The notes under the pieces are model-generated. The model had not been told where the DNA came from, did no database searches, and saw nothing but the letters and a program-made list of their open reading frames with translations. A program made the translations under genes and the position numbers. From the NCBI RefSeq assembly GCF_947500765.1, contig NZ_CANMTH010000006.1, positions 1 to 64,000 of the forward strand: DNA of 64,000 nucleotides. The letters run 5' to 3'. Below are positions 25,485-34,775 of this stretch, one piece after another. The DNA is from an uncultured Formosa sp. Its GTDB lineage: Bacteria; Bacteroidota; Bacteroidia; Flavobacteriales; Flavobacteriaceae. Position 1 is the first letter of the stretch; every line of letters starts with the position of its first letter.

Positions 25485-26315
25485 TTATTTTATCATGGGT
25501 TTTAAGAAATCTAATTCGTTAGTTTTTATAACAAATCCTATACGCACCATACTGGTAAACTTCTCGTAAGCAATAAGGCTTTCGGCATATCCGGCAAACC
25601 ACTCTAACATGATGTATTGGTTTTTAGTTTTAAACGGATTATAATACAAACGCGATCTTACGGCACCTTTCCAATCTAAATTCAAGCCTTTTTTAACGGC
25701 TATTTCAAAATTAAGCTTGTCTGGTGTAATCTCGTGGGAATATGTAACCTGCCCCAAACCAACATACTCTAACAGGTCTGAATTATCGTCCTGATAGCCA
25801 AAAGGCGCCCACACCTCTACGCTTAATATACTTTTATGACTTAAATTTGTAGCATATTTCATGCTTAATCGGTTCCAACTTCTAGAATAAATGCTGTCTC
25901 GACCATTAGATTCGTGATTCAGCTTTATAGAAGCCACCCCCTTTACATGGTCTGTTTCATCGTAAATTACTTTTCTTAAGCCAATAGTAGGATTAAAATT
26001 TATTTCCTGAAACGGACTAGAAAACTCGTAAATGTTCCAAAAGGCTTTTTGGGTATAGGTTAAAAACATATACGAATCCCAGATTATAGGATCTCTAGAG
26101 ATAAGTTGCTTAAAACTAATTTGGTATTTAATATCTGCTGTGCTAGACTTTATTGCCGTGTTAGTTGGCACCCCTGTAATAAGATAATTGTCTTCATGAA
26201 TTGTAAAGGACGGATTTTCCTTAATACTAGTATTAACCTCCTCCCTAGTATAGGTTTGAGCATAAGTATTAAAGAGTATTAAAAAAAAACCGAAGACGAG
26301 ATAGTATGTTTTCAT
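25485..26315 (-). CDS. pldA: outer-membrane phospholipase A
   Basis: The 276-residue protein has a signal peptide (MKTYYLVFGFFLILFNTYAQ) and a beta-barrel. The catalytic signature NHESNGRDSIYSRSWNRL carries the His-x-Ser pair and the Asn of the OMPLA catalytic triad. OMPLA hydrolyses phospholipids that reach the outer leaflet when the outer membrane is damaged. Length is close to the family's (about 270-290). It is transcribed alone, convergent with the Pmp3-like operon. Confidence 0.88.
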   Translation of the reverse strand: MKTYYLVFGFFLILFNTYAQTYTREEVNTSIKENPSFTIHEDNYLITGVPTNTAIKSSTADIKYQISFKQLISRDPIIWDSYMFLTYTQKAFWNIYEFSSPFQEINFNPTIGLRKVIYDETDHVKGVASIKLNHESNGRDSIYSRSWNRLSMKYATNLSHKSILSVEVWAPFGYQDDNSDLLEYVGLGQVTYSHEITPDKLNFEIAVKKGLNLDWKGAVRSRLYYNPFKTKNQYIMLEWFAGYAESLIAYEKFTSMVRIGFVIKTNELDFLKPMIK

Positions 26316-26562
26316 AAATAAAAAGGACTAGATATTTAAGCGAATTAAATGCCCTTGCTTAAAATAAAAATAGACAGTACATATGTATAAACAGTCTGAT
26401 TTATATAACACGGGTAATGTTTTGCAAAGGTGTGAAATATTATAAGGTTACCTTAATCTGTTTGGTTAAAGTTTTAATCGAATTGAAATCTGTCTATACA
26501 CACAAAAGCAGCACCTAAATAACTCTAGGTACTGCTAATTTGTATTAAACTTAAAAAAAGGA

Positions 26563-27621
26563 CTATTTTTTAAGCGATTTCATATCGATAACAAAGCGAT
26601 ACTTCACATCGTTTTTAGTCACACGTTCGTAAGCGTCATTAATATTTTGCATATCAATAAGCTCTATATCACTAGTAATATTATGTTCTCCACAGAAATC
26701 TAACATCTCTTGTGTTTCTTTGATACCACCAATTAGAGATCCTGCAACACGTTTACGTCCGCCAATAAGACTTCCGCCATGGAATGGTTTTAAGGGCTCT
26801 ACAGCACCTACTAATACCATAGTGGCATCTATTTTAAGTAATGCTAAGTACGGATCCATTTCATGACCTACAGGAATGGTATTTAATATAAAGTCGAAAC
26901 TTCCTTGATGCTTTTTCATATCGTCTGCATCTTTAGACACCAATACTTCATGCGCACCTAAGCGTTTAGCATCGTGTCCTTTTTCTGGAGACGTAGTAAT
27001 CATAACTACATGCGCTCCTAATGCTGCTGCAAATTTAACACCCATATGCCCTAAACCACCAAGGCCAATAACACCAACTTTATCTCCTTTTTTCACGTTC
27101 CAGTGACTTAAAGGCGACCAAGTGGTAATACCAGCACATAATAATGGTGCAGTAGCTGCTTCGTCTAAATTTTCTGGTACACGAAGTACAAATTTTTCGT
27201 CGACTACAACAGCTGTTGAATACCCTCCATAGGTTTGTAAACCTTCAAGATGTTTATCAGGACTGTTATAGGTATATGTGGTTCCGTTTTCACAAAATTG
27301 TTCTAAATCTTGTGCGCAAGAGGCACAAGTATGGCAAGAATCTACCATACATCCAACACCAACTAAATCGCCTACTTTATAACGACTTACGCCAGAACCT
27401 ATTTCTGTAACACGACCAATAATTTCGTGTCCAGGTACTACGGGATATGTCGATCCTTTCCAGTCGTTTCTTACGGTATGTATATCACTATGGCATACAC
27501 CACAATACGTAATATCAATCTTTACATCGTCTGTTCCTACAGCTCTACGCTGTATATCTAATGGTTTTAAATCTGCTGTAGATGCTGTTGCACCATATGC
27601 TTTTACTGTTGTTGTAGACAA
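26563..27621 (-). CDS. zinc-dependent NAD(P) alcohol dehydrogenase (YahK/CAD type)
   Basis: The 352-residue cytosolic enzyme has catalytic zinc ligands in YCGVCHSDIH and GHEIIG. The structural zinc cysteines lie in DSCHTCASCAQDLEQFC, and the Rossmann motif is GVIGLGGLGHMG. It belongs to the cinnamyl-alcohol-dehydrogenase group that reduces aldehydes with NADPH. It is the last gene of a minus-strand cluster with OsmC, an old yellow enzyme and a Crp-like regulator, three bases after OsmC. That context suggests detoxification of reactive carbonyls. Confidence 0.9.
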   Translation of the reverse strand: MSTTTVKAYGATASTADLKPLDIQRRAVGTDDVKIDITYCGVCHSDIHTVRNDWKGSTYPVVPGHEIIGRVTEIGSGVSRYKVGDLVGVGCMVDSCHTCASCAQDLEQFCENGTTYTYNSPDKHLEGLQTYGGYSTAVVVDEKFVLRVPENLDEAATAPLLCAGITTWSPLSHWNVKKGDKVGVIGLGGLGHMGVKFAAALGAHVVMITTSPEKGHDAKRLGAHEVLVSKDADDMKKHQGSFDFILNTIPVGHEMDPYLALLKIDATMVLVGAVEPLKPFHGGSLIGGRKRVAGSLIGGIKETQEMLDFCGEHNITSDIELIDMQNINDAYERVTKNDVKYRFVIDMKSLKK

Positions 27622-27624
27622 AAT

Positions 27625-28050
27625 TTATATGTTTTTTAAGGTTACTTTTAATTCAATTTCTGTGTTCAATAGTTTTGAAATAGGACACACGGCTTTCGCT
27701 TCATGTGCTATTTGCTGAAACTCTTCTGCATCTATATTAGGTACATCGCCTACTAAATTTAAGATGATTTTAGTAATGGTACCATCTTCAAAATTAACAG
27801 ATGCATCTACATCTAAAGTTGTTGCTGTGTAATCGGCTTCGTTTAACAAAAAACTTAATTGCATCGCAAAACATCCTGCATGAGCTGCACCAATTAGTTC
27901 TTCTGGATTGGTTCCTTTTTCACCATCTTCAAAACGGGTTTTAAAAGAATATTGCGTGTGATCTAGAACTTTACTTCCTGTGGTAAGCTGTCCTTGTCCA
28001 TCTTTTCCACTTCCTTTCCATCCTGCATGTGCTTGTCTTGTAAATTTCAT
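27625..28050 (-). CDS. osmC: OsmC-family peroxiredoxin
   Basis: The 141-residue protein matches the OsmC/Ohr fold. It has NPEELIGAAHAGCFAMQLSF with the first catalytic cysteine and EAKAVCPISKLLNTEIE with the second. The TTGSKVLDHTQYSF beginning fits OsmC rather than Ohr. The family reduces organic hydroperoxides using both cysteines. It sits between the alkene reductase (25 bases upstream) and the alcohol dehydrogenase. Confidence 0.9.
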   Translation of the reverse strand: MKFTRQAHAGWKGSGKDGQGQLTTGSKVLDHTQYSFKTRFEDGEKGTNPEELIGAAHAGCFAMQLSFLLNEADYTATTLDVDASVNFEDGTITKIILNLVGDVPNIDAEEFQQIAHEAKAVCPISKLLNTEIELKVTLKNI

Positions 28051-28074
28051 AGGTTTTATTTTAATTATTTATGT

Positions 28075-29169
28075 TTATTTTGACGCTTTAGGATAATCTG
28101 TAAATCCTTTTTCGCCTTGCGTATAGAAGGTCTCTTGATCCCATTCGGCTAACTCCAAATCGTTTTCAAATCGCGCTACTAAATCTGGATTCGAGATAAA
28201 CAACTTACCATAAGCTACTAAATCGGCATCGCCATCTTCTAGTACTTTATTCCCTTTCTCTTGGTCGAAGGCGTTGTTTATCATTAACGTTCCTTTATAT
28301 AATGGTCGGAAATGTTTAGCAATATTTATTACTGCAAACGGCACATCAGACACATCTGTAAACGGTTCTGATAAATGCACATAAGCTAAGTTGTAATCGT
28401 TTAATTTTTCAATGATATATTCGAATGTTGGAATGGTCTCTTCATCTATTGTAATACCAAACATGCCGTGTAAAGACGGATTAAAACGCACACCAACTTG
28501 CTCTTGAGGCATTACGGTTTTAATAGCATCTAATACCTCAAAGAAGAAACGGGTTCTGTTTTCTATACTTCCACCATATTCATCTGTTCTGGTGTTAGAA
28601 CATGCGTTAAAAAATTGCTGAAATAAATACCCATTAGAGGAATGAATTTCGACACCATCAAATCCCGCTTTTACGGCATTTGCTGCGGCGTTTTTAAAAT
28701 CGCTAACCGTTTGCTTAATATCTGCTATCGACATCGCTTTAGGCGTTACCGTATCTTTAAACCCTTCTGGAGTGAATGATTTTGCATGCGGATTTATAGC
28801 TGAAGCTGAAACAGGTAAGTCTCCATTATGAAAATCAGGATGTGAAATACGTCCCACATGCCATAACTGAATAAAAATAGTACCGCCTTGATCGTGTACA
28901 CGTTTGGTTACTTTTTTCCATCCTTCAACTTGTGCTTCAGAGTAAATACCAGGCGTATGAATATATCCTACGGCTTGTTCAGAGACCTGAGACCCTTCGG
29001 TAATAATTAAACCAGCAGACGCACGTTGTTCGTAATACAAACCTTGTAATGCGTCTGTTGGGACTTTAGCTTCGTTATCGGCACGACTACGCGTCATAGG
29101 TGCCATAACGATTCTGTTTTTAAGATTTATATTTTTATGATATGGAGTTAAGAGCTGTTGTTTAGACAT
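28075..29169 (-). CDS. nemA: old yellow enzyme, alkene reductase (NemA-like)
   Basis: The 364-residue flavoprotein has the TIM-barrel OYE pattern: NRIVMAPMTRSRAD, LWHVGRISHP, GFDGVEIHSSNGYLFQQFF, DEYGGSIENRTRF and the C-terminal DADLVAYGKLFISNPDL. It reduces activated C=C bonds of electrophiles with NADPH. The frame extends 11 codons upstream, but the ATG at 29,169 matches the usual family N-terminus (LLTPYHKN). It follows the Crp-like regulator gene by 89 bases. Confidence 0.9.
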   Translation of the reverse strand: MSKQQLLTPYHKNINLKNRIVMAPMTRSRADNEAKVPTDALQGLYYEQRASAGLIITEGSQVSEQAVGYIHTPGIYSEAQVEGWKKVTKRVHDQGGTIFIQLWHVGRISHPDFHNGDLPVSASAINPHAKSFTPEGFKDTVTPKAMSIADIKQTVSDFKNAAANAVKAGFDGVEIHSSNGYLFQQFFNACSNTRTDEYGGSIENRTRFFFEVLDAIKTVMPQEQVGVRFNPSLHGMFGITIDEETIPTFEYIIEKLNDYNLAYVHLSEPFTDVSDVPFAVINIAKHFRPLYKGTLMINNAFDQEKGNKVLEDGDADLVAYGKLFISNPDLVARFENDLELAEWDQETFYTQGEKGFTDYPKASK

Positions 29170-29258
29170 GTCTGTAATATTTTTAATTGTTAATACTAAC
29201 AAAATTACAGGACAGCTTAACCAATCTCATTGATCTATATCAATTGTGATAAAATTAA

Positions 29259-29831
29259 CTACTTTAAAGAGGTTCTTACCCGGCTTAAATTCTCTGGGGT
29301 TACGCCTAAATAATTGGCTATATCATAATTCGCGACTCTATGCTCTATACTTGGGTAGGATTTACAAAAATCGAGATAGCGCTCTTTGGTGTTTTTTTCT
29401 TGTGTAGATAAGATGCGTTTCTGCTGAGATATGAATGCTTTAGTGATTAATATTCTAAAATAACGCTCGAAAATGGGAGCATCTTCATAAAGCATTTGAA
29501 GCGCATCGTGATTAATAGATAACAATTGCGCATCTTCTACAGCTTCTATATATAAATTTGAAGTGCTTTGATTATAAAAGGCTTCAAAATCTCCAATCCA
29601 CCAGTTTTCTACCGCAAATTGTAAAATGTGTTTACTACCTTTCGCATCCATATAATAGGCTTTTAAACAGCCCTTCACTACAAAATATTCGTGCTTTACA
29701 TAGGTTGCTGGTTTTAATAAATACGCCCCTTTAGATACTGAGACTTCATTTAAAATAGAAAGAAATTTCTGTATATCAATCTCGGTTGGATTAACTAAGT
29801 GTTGTATGTGTTTTGTTATTGCTGTATGCAT
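29259..29831 (-). CDS. Crp/Fnr-family transcriptional regulator
   Basis: This 190-residue protein has a cyclic-nucleotide-binding-like N-terminal barrel (VKHEYFVVKGCLKAYYMDAK, WWIGDFEAF) and a short C-terminal helix-turn-helix (NYDIANYLGVTPENLSRVRT). Such short Crp-like proteins are frequent in Bacteroidota. The cAMP-binding arginine motif is not obvious, so the signal may be different. It heads the electrophile-detoxification cluster and probably regulates it. Confidence 0.85.
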   Translation of the reverse strand: MHTAITKHIQHLVNPTEIDIQKFLSILNEVSVSKGAYLLKPATYVKHEYFVVKGCLKAYYMDAKGSKHILQFAVENWWIGDFEAFYNQSTSNLYIEAVEDAQLLSINHDALQMLYEDAPIFERYFRILITKAFISQQKRILSTQEKNTKERYLDFCKSYPSIEHRVANYDIANYLGVTPENLSRVRTSLK

Positions 29832-30029
29832 GATACAAAGATGCTAAATGATTTGGATTAAAGCAATAATTAAGTGTGTATAGGCTGTTAATTTTAATTG
29901 TGATTTTGAATAAAAACACATCATTAAAATTAACAACTATAACTTGAATTTCATTCCTATTTTAAACAACATAACCTCTTCAAGTATCCACACCTAACTA
30001 CATGATAATAAGGAGATTTATAATATTAT

Positions 30030-31571
30030 TTAATGCTTAATAACTTTTACAGATTGCTCTGCCCATTCTGGAAACACACTTGGATCGATATCGAATATAA
30101 TGGTTCCCCAAAAGATAGTCATTAACACAATAATTATGGTTGCAAAAATATCTATAATAATTCCTGTTTTTATCATTTGTATCATTTTCAGTTTTCCTGT
30201 TCCAAATACAATCGCGTTGGGTGGCGTAGCTATAGGTAACATAAAGGCCATAGACGCTGCTAAGGTTACTGGAATCATAATTAATAATGGATTCACTTTT
30301 ATTTCTGAAGCTAAACCAGACACTATAGGTAAAAGCATTTCGGTAGTTGCTGTATTCGAGGTAAATTCTGTAAGTGTAGACATTAGTAAGGTTAAAGTTC
30401 CGACTAGATTAATAGCAGACATGCCTTTGGTTGCGCCTAAAAGTCCGCCCACATAATTAGATAATCCAGAATCGATAAACCCTTTAGCTAAGGCAAAACC
30501 ACCACCAAACAAAAACACGATGTGCCAAGGCAGTTTAACCATGATTTTCCAACTCACTAGAGCTTCTTTCTTTTTACTAGAAGGCACAATAAATAACAAC
30601 ATGGCGACAAAAATAGCAACTGTACCATCGTTTAAGAACTTAGGATTTTTAAAAACAGTACTCCATCCTGGAACGGTTACAAAGCCTAAATTAAGATTAG
30701 ATCGGAATACCCACAACAGCGCTAAAGACAAAAACAACACAAATACCCGTTTTTGCTCGACACTTATAACACCTAATGCATCATATTTGTCTTTAAAAAA
30801 CGATTTGTCTAATTTCTCTACAGTCCCTTTTGGGCGGTATGTAAAATATAGTAAAAACAGTGAGAATAAAAAGATCATGACTGTTATTGGAAACGCAAAG
30901 GTAATCCATTGTCCGAAAGAGATTTCTGGAGCACCAGGATAAATAATTTCAAAAATTCTTAAAAAAGATAAATTAGGAGGTGTTCCAACCAGCGTTGCAA
31001 TTCCGCCTATAGAACACGCATGTGCAATTGATAGCAATAAACCTGCTGCAAACGAGCTTATTTTTCCTTCACCATACACTTCTTCTAAAGCTGAGGTTAC
31101 CGAAAACGCAATGGGAAGCATCATCATAGCTGTTGCGGTGTTAGACATCCACATCGATAAAAATGATGAGGCCAACATAAACCCTAGCATAATTCTAAAC
31201 GGACTCCCTCCTACTATAGAGAGTATTTTTAAAGCGATACGTTTATGAAGATCCCATTTTTCCATAGCCAAGGCCATAACAAAACCACCTATAAATAGAA
31301 AAATAACATAATTAATGTAGGCGTCTGAAATGTCTTTTCCATCTAAAACACCAAGAGTTGGGAATAAAATAATGGGGAGAAATGAGGTGATTCCGATAGG
31401 TAAAGCCTCTGTAACCCACCAAAATGCCATTAAAAATGCAATAGCGGCGGTATAGGTTACTTCTGGTTTCCCGGGTTGTAAATCGACAAAGAAAATAATG
31501 GTAAAAAAGACGATTAGTCCAGAGATAATTAATTTCATATTAATCTCTGTGTTCGTTTCAATGGCTGACAT
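30030..31571 (-). CDS. DASS-family sodium/anion symporter (SLC13-like)
   Basis: The 513-residue inner-membrane transporter has about 12 helices and the DASS motifs SNTATAMMMLPIA and SNTATTEMLLPI, one in each inverted repeat. The segment MLPIATPPNAIVFG is the conserved site near the substrate. The family takes up dicarboxylates such as succinate, or sulfate, with sodium ions. It appears to be a single-gene transcription unit. The exact substrate cannot be told from the sequence. Confidence 0.88.
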   Translation of the reverse strand: MSAIETNTEINMKLIISGLIVFFTIIFFVDLQPGKPEVTYTAAIAFLMAFWWVTEALPIGITSFLPIILFPTLGVLDGKDISDAYINYVIFLFIGGFVMALAMEKWDLHKRIALKILSIVGGSPFRIMLGFMLASSFLSMWMSNTATAMMMLPIAFSVTSALEEVYGEGKISSFAAGLLLSIAHACSIGGIATLVGTPPNLSFLRIFEIIYPGAPEISFGQWITFAFPITVMIFLFSLFLLYFTYRPKGTVEKLDKSFFKDKYDALGVISVEQKRVFVLFLSLALLWVFRSNLNLGFVTVPGWSTVFKNPKFLNDGTVAIFVAMLLFIVPSSKKKEALVSWKIMVKLPWHIVFLFGGGFALAKGFIDSGLSNYVGGLLGATKGMSAINLVGTLTLLMSTLTEFTSNTATTEMLLPIVSGLASEIKVNPLLIMIPVTLAASMAFMLPIATPPNAIVFGTGKLKMIQMIKTGIIIDIFATIIIVLMTIFWGTIIFDIDPSVFPEWAEQSVKVIKH

Positions 31572-31867
31572 AAAGTCGTGGTTTTAGTTAATTCGTAGAA
31601 AAGATAAACTTTCCGTACCACACCCGCAATAATTAATGTTTTTTATTATTATTTTCTTAGACTTTCGGCTTAATAAATGCTTTTTTATAATTGAAAAAAG
31701 GTATTACTTTTGAATCTTATTTCGTTTTATTGTTTTGCGTTAGGGATTGAAATGGCATCCTTTTTAATTTCTTTTCGAAATAAAAAGATATAATGTAAAG
31801 CCCGACCTTTAGGTAACGCCCACATACTTTTTAAAAATTTAGTTGTACAATACATTTATTTTAATTT

Positions 31868-31884
31868 ACTTTGTATTTCAAAGT
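31868..31884. promoter_or_regulatory. palindromic operator upstream of the membrane-protein gene
   Basis: ACTTTGTATTTCAAAGT is a near-perfect inverted repeat ten bases before the ATG at 31,894. The same palindrome with one change lies upstream of creD. Its first half overlaps a -7-like TACTTTG box, so a bound regulator would block RNA polymerase. The winged-helix protein encoded between the two copies is the obvious candidate. Confidence 0.6.
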
Positions 31885-31893
31885 TCTTTACAA

Positions 31894-32502
31894 ATGAGCA
31901 CAGAGAAGTATTTAAACGACATTTCGGAAATTAAAAATTTAATGAGTAAATCATCACGATTTATTTCTTTAAGTGGTATATCGGGTATTTTAGCAGGAAT
32001 TTATGCTTTAATTGGCGCAGGCTATGCCTATTGGTTAGTCAACTCTTTTTCTTATGGTACATTGATGTTAGATGGAAAAGTATTTAGATTGGTTTTATTA
32101 GACTTACTAATTGTACTCGTTTTAAGTGTAGGCACTTCAGTTTTTTTAACCACCAAAAGAGCTAATAAAAATAAAGAATCTTACTGGAATGCAACGACTA
32201 AAAATTTATTAGCCAGTTTTTTAATCCCGCTTGTTGCAGGAGGTTTATACATCTTAATTATTTTAAGTCAAGGAAAGTACGGACGTACTGGTGCTTTAAT
32301 GCTTATTTTTTATGGTGTAGCCTTATACAATGCGTCTAAACATACCTTGGGGTATATAAAATATTTAGGCTTAATAGAAATTTGCTTGGGCTTAATTAGC
32401 GCGCTCTTTCCTGGTTTAGGGTTTTGGTTTTGGGTGATTGGTTTTGGATTTATGCATATTATTTACGGTGTTTTTATGTATTTTAAATATGAAAAAAATT
32501 AA
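31894..32502 (+). CDS. hypothetical inner-membrane protein of the creD operon
   Basis: The 202-residue protein, counted from the ATG at 31,894, has about six helices. It begins STEKYLNDISEIKNLMSKSS, followed by LSGISGILAGIYALIGAGYAY. Proteins of this kind precede a winged-helix regulator and CreD in several flavobacteria. The upstream in-frame TTG at 31,843 would place the start inside the operator and is rejected. Function unknown, probably envelope-related. Confidence 0.78.
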   Translation: MSTEKYLNDISEIKNLMSKSSRFISLSGISGILAGIYALIGAGYAYWLVNSFSYGTLMLDGKVFRLVLLDLLIVLVLSVGTSVFLTTKRANKNKESYWNATTKNLLASFLIPLVAGGLYILIILSQGKYGRTGALMLIFYGVALYNASKHTLGYIKYLGLIEICLGLISALFPGLGFWFWVIGFGFMHIIYGVFMYFKYEKN

Positions 32503-32531
32503 TTACCATTTTATAAAGTAATCTACTTATT

Positions 32532-32828
32532 TTGAAAAACATTATTTTAAACATTAACAAAGCTTTTGATCATAGAATTCGGCTAGGAATTATGTCGGTT
32601 TTAATGGTGAATGAGTATGCCGATTTTAAAATGCTTAAAGAATTGTTAGGATGTACAGACGGTAACTTGGCTAGCCATTTAAAGGCTCTAGAAAAAGTAG
32701 AATTTATTACCGTGGAAAAACAATTTATTGGAAGAAAACCAAACACGAGATATCTTGCTACTCCCCTAGGAAAAGAAGAGTTTAAGAAACATATTAATGC
32801 CTTAGAAAAGTTAATTAAAAACACTTAG
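32532..32828 (+). CDS. winged-helix transcriptional regulator
   Basis: This 98-residue DNA-binding protein has the layout of the HTH_34/ArsR-like winged helix: FDHRIRLGIMSVLMVNEYAD, LKELLGCTDGNLASHLKALE as the recognition helix, then wing FIGRKPNTRYLATPLG. The start is TTG at 32,532. No ATG is placed correctly and the N-terminus MKNIILNINKAFD is complete only with this start. It lies between the membrane-protein gene and creD, and probably binds the palindromes before both. Confidence 0.82.
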   Translation: MKNIILNINKAFDHRIRLGIMSVLMVNEYADFKMLKELLGCTDGNLASHLKALEKVEFITVEKQFIGRKPNTRYLATPLGKEEFKKHINALEKLIKNT

Positions 32829-32846
32829 CTTTTTTTATTTACCTAT

Positions 32847-32865
32847 TAACTTTGAATTTCAAAGT
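32847..32865 (+). promoter_or_regulatory. promoter -7 box with palindromic operator before creD
   Basis: TAACTTTG (32,847-32,854) is a perfect Bacteroidota -7 box. It overlaps the palindrome ACTTTGAATTTCAAAGT (32,849-32,865), the second copy of the operator at 31,868. A -33 element is not clear. The arrangement suggests separate repression of creD. Confidence 0.6.
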
Positions 32866-32905
32866 TCTTTTAAACGTATAAATACTAAAAAATAAAACTA
32901 TAAAA

Positions 32906-34285
32906 ATGGAAAAACAAAATCAGCAACCAGGTAGAATTGGAAAATGGGTAAAGACTTCTATTACCGCAAGAATGTTAATGGTGGGACTATTAACATCAAT
33001 ACTACTCATTCCGCTTTCGTTTATAAAAAGTCTAATCCATGAGAGAATGGATAGACAAGAAGAGGTTGTTAATGAAATTAATCAGAAATGGGGAAACGAA
33101 GTTTTATTATATGGCCCCATTTTAAAAGTGCCTTATAGAATACATCATATTAAAGAAATTTATGATGAAACCACTAAAAAGAGTAAAAAGGAAAGCTACA
33201 CCTCTACGAATTATGCTTACTTTTTTCCGAATAAACTTGATATTACATCAACCATAAATCCGGAAGAAAAACAACGTGGTATTTATAAAACTGCTGTATA
33301 TAAAAGTAACATTGATCTTGCGGGTAGTTTTACTAAGCCTGATTTTAGTGAACAGGATATTAAAGACGAAGACATTTTATGGGATAAGGCGAAATTGATT
33401 GTCGAAACCTCTAATTTAAAAGGTGTGAACAGTTTGGTTGAAATTACATTTAATGAAAGTAAATACCCGTTAGAATCTAAATATCAGGAAGAAAACACGG
33501 GTTATTTAGACGAGATAAGATTACATAAGTTAGAAAGTAAATCGCTAAAAGAAACCGATTTACCCATTAAAAATGATGTGCGTTTTAATCTTAATATAAA
33601 TATAAACGGAAGTAAGCAAATACGTTTTATTCCTGTTGGGAAAGAAACCAATGTAAATATTCAGTCTGATTGGAAAACAGCTAATTTTTTAGGGGAATAT
33701 TTACCTCAGAATTCTGATAAAATAACTACTGATGGTTTTAATGCCAAATGGAAAGTATTAGATATAAACCGTCCGTTTTCTCAGGAATCTTTTAATGGAC
33801 TTCCAGATTTGAAACAGTATGCTTTTGGTGTCAATTTTATGATTCCAGTAGATGAGTACCAGAAAAGTGAACGCTCTGCGAAATATGGCTTTTTAGTGAT
33901 TGGATTAACCTTTTTAATCTTCTTTTTAATACAAACTATGAGTAAAATTAATATTCATCCCTTTCAGTATTTAATGATTGGTATTGCATTAACCATGTTT
34001 TATACCTTACTGATTTCTATTTCGGAACATAGTAGTTATTTAAAAGCGTATGTAATTGCTGGTGCATCTGTTATTGTTCTGATTACACTGTATTCTAAAT
34101 CGATTTTAAAGAATGTAAAATTCCCACTCTTTATTGGGCTTTCACTAACCATATTATACACTTTTATATTTGTAATTATACAGTTAGAGAGCTACGCTTT
34201 ATTAGTTGGAAGTATTGGTTTATTTGCAATTTTAGCTGCTGTAATGTATGCTTCCAGAAAAATAGATTGGCAAAACGGAGAATAA
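32906..34285 (+). CDS. creD: CreD-family inner membrane protein
   Basis: The 459-residue protein has one N-terminal helix (residues 22-44) and a large periplasmic domain with WGNEVLLYGPILKVPYR and YAYFFPNKLDI. A C-terminal bundle of five or six helices begins around residue 325 (YGFLVIGLTFLIFFLIQTMS). CreD (colicin E2 tolerance protein) affects envelope integrity and beta-lactam response in enterobacteria under CreBC. Here control seems to be by the adjacent winged-helix regulator. Length matches the family (about 450). Confidence 0.88.
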   Translation: MEKQNQQPGRIGKWVKTSITARMLMVGLLTSILLIPLSFIKSLIHERMDRQEEVVNEINQKWGNEVLLYGPILKVPYRIHHIKEIYDETTKKSKKESYTSTNYAYFFPNKLDITSTINPEEKQRGIYKTAVYKSNIDLAGSFTKPDFSEQDIKDEDILWDKAKLIVETSNLKGVNSLVEITFNESKYPLESKYQEENTGYLDEIRLHKLESKSLKETDLPIKNDVRFNLNININGSKQIRFIPVGKETNVNIQSDWKTANFLGEYLPQNSDKITTDGFNAKWKVLDINRPFSQESFNGLPDLKQYAFGVNFMIPVDEYQKSERSAKYGFLVIGLTFLIFFLIQTMSKINIHPFQYLMIGIALTMFYTLLISISEHSSYLKAYVIAGASVIVLITLYSKSILKNVKFPLFIGLSLTILYTFIFVIIQLESYALLVGSIGLFAILAAVMYASRKIDWQNGE

Positions 34286-34292
34286 TAGTCAC

Positions 34293-34332
34293 AAAAAAAG
34301 TATCAAGTTTTATAAGGCTTGATACTTTTTTT
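34293..34332 (+). terminator. intrinsic terminator of creD
   Basis: A 15-bp stem pairs AAAAAAAGTATCAAG (34,293-34,307) with CTTGATACTTTTTTT (34,318-34,332), ending in a T-tract seven bases after the creD stop. Confidence 0.85.
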
Positions 34333-34373
34333 AAATCATTAAATAAACATCTTTAAGAACTAAAAAGGCACTA

Positions 34374-34775
34374 ATGACATTCAACCTTAAATATTTTATC
34401 GCATTTGTTTTACTACTTTGTACAGAACTATTAATCGCCACAACTTCCGGATTTATTCGCCATACATTTGGAGATTTTTTAGCTGTAATAGGCGTTTACG
34501 TTTTAGTTAAATCTGTATTCCATATTGAACCTATAACACTAGGCATTGGAGTTTTAGTATTTTCTTTTATGATTGAAACCCTACAACTCACTCCTTTTTT
34601 AGAACTCACAGGTTTATACAAAAGCAGAATAGCTCGTATTGTTTTTGGAAGCACCTTTAGTTTTGGTGATTTATTAGCCTACACCTTGGGTGTATTTACT
34701 ATAATTATAATAGATACCACTCTTGGAAAAAAATATAAATTACCAGTAATTAAACGTGATAAAATAATTATTTAG
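34374..34775 (+). CDS. DUF2809-family membrane protein
   Basis: The 133-residue protein has four predicted helices and the features of DUF2809: FIRHTFGDFLAVIGVYVLVK, VFSFMIETLQLTPFLELTGL and FSFGDLLAYTLGV. The family is related to VanZ-like membrane proteins and has no known role. Its stop overlaps the convergent guanine deaminase stop by four bases. Confidence 0.85.
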   Translation: MTFNLKYFIAFVLLLCTELLIATTSGFIRHTFGDFLAVIGVYVLVKSVFHIEPITLGIGVLVFSFMIETLQLTPFLELTGLYKSRIARIVFGSTFSFGDLLAYTLGVFTIIIIDTTLGKKYKLPVIKRDKIII

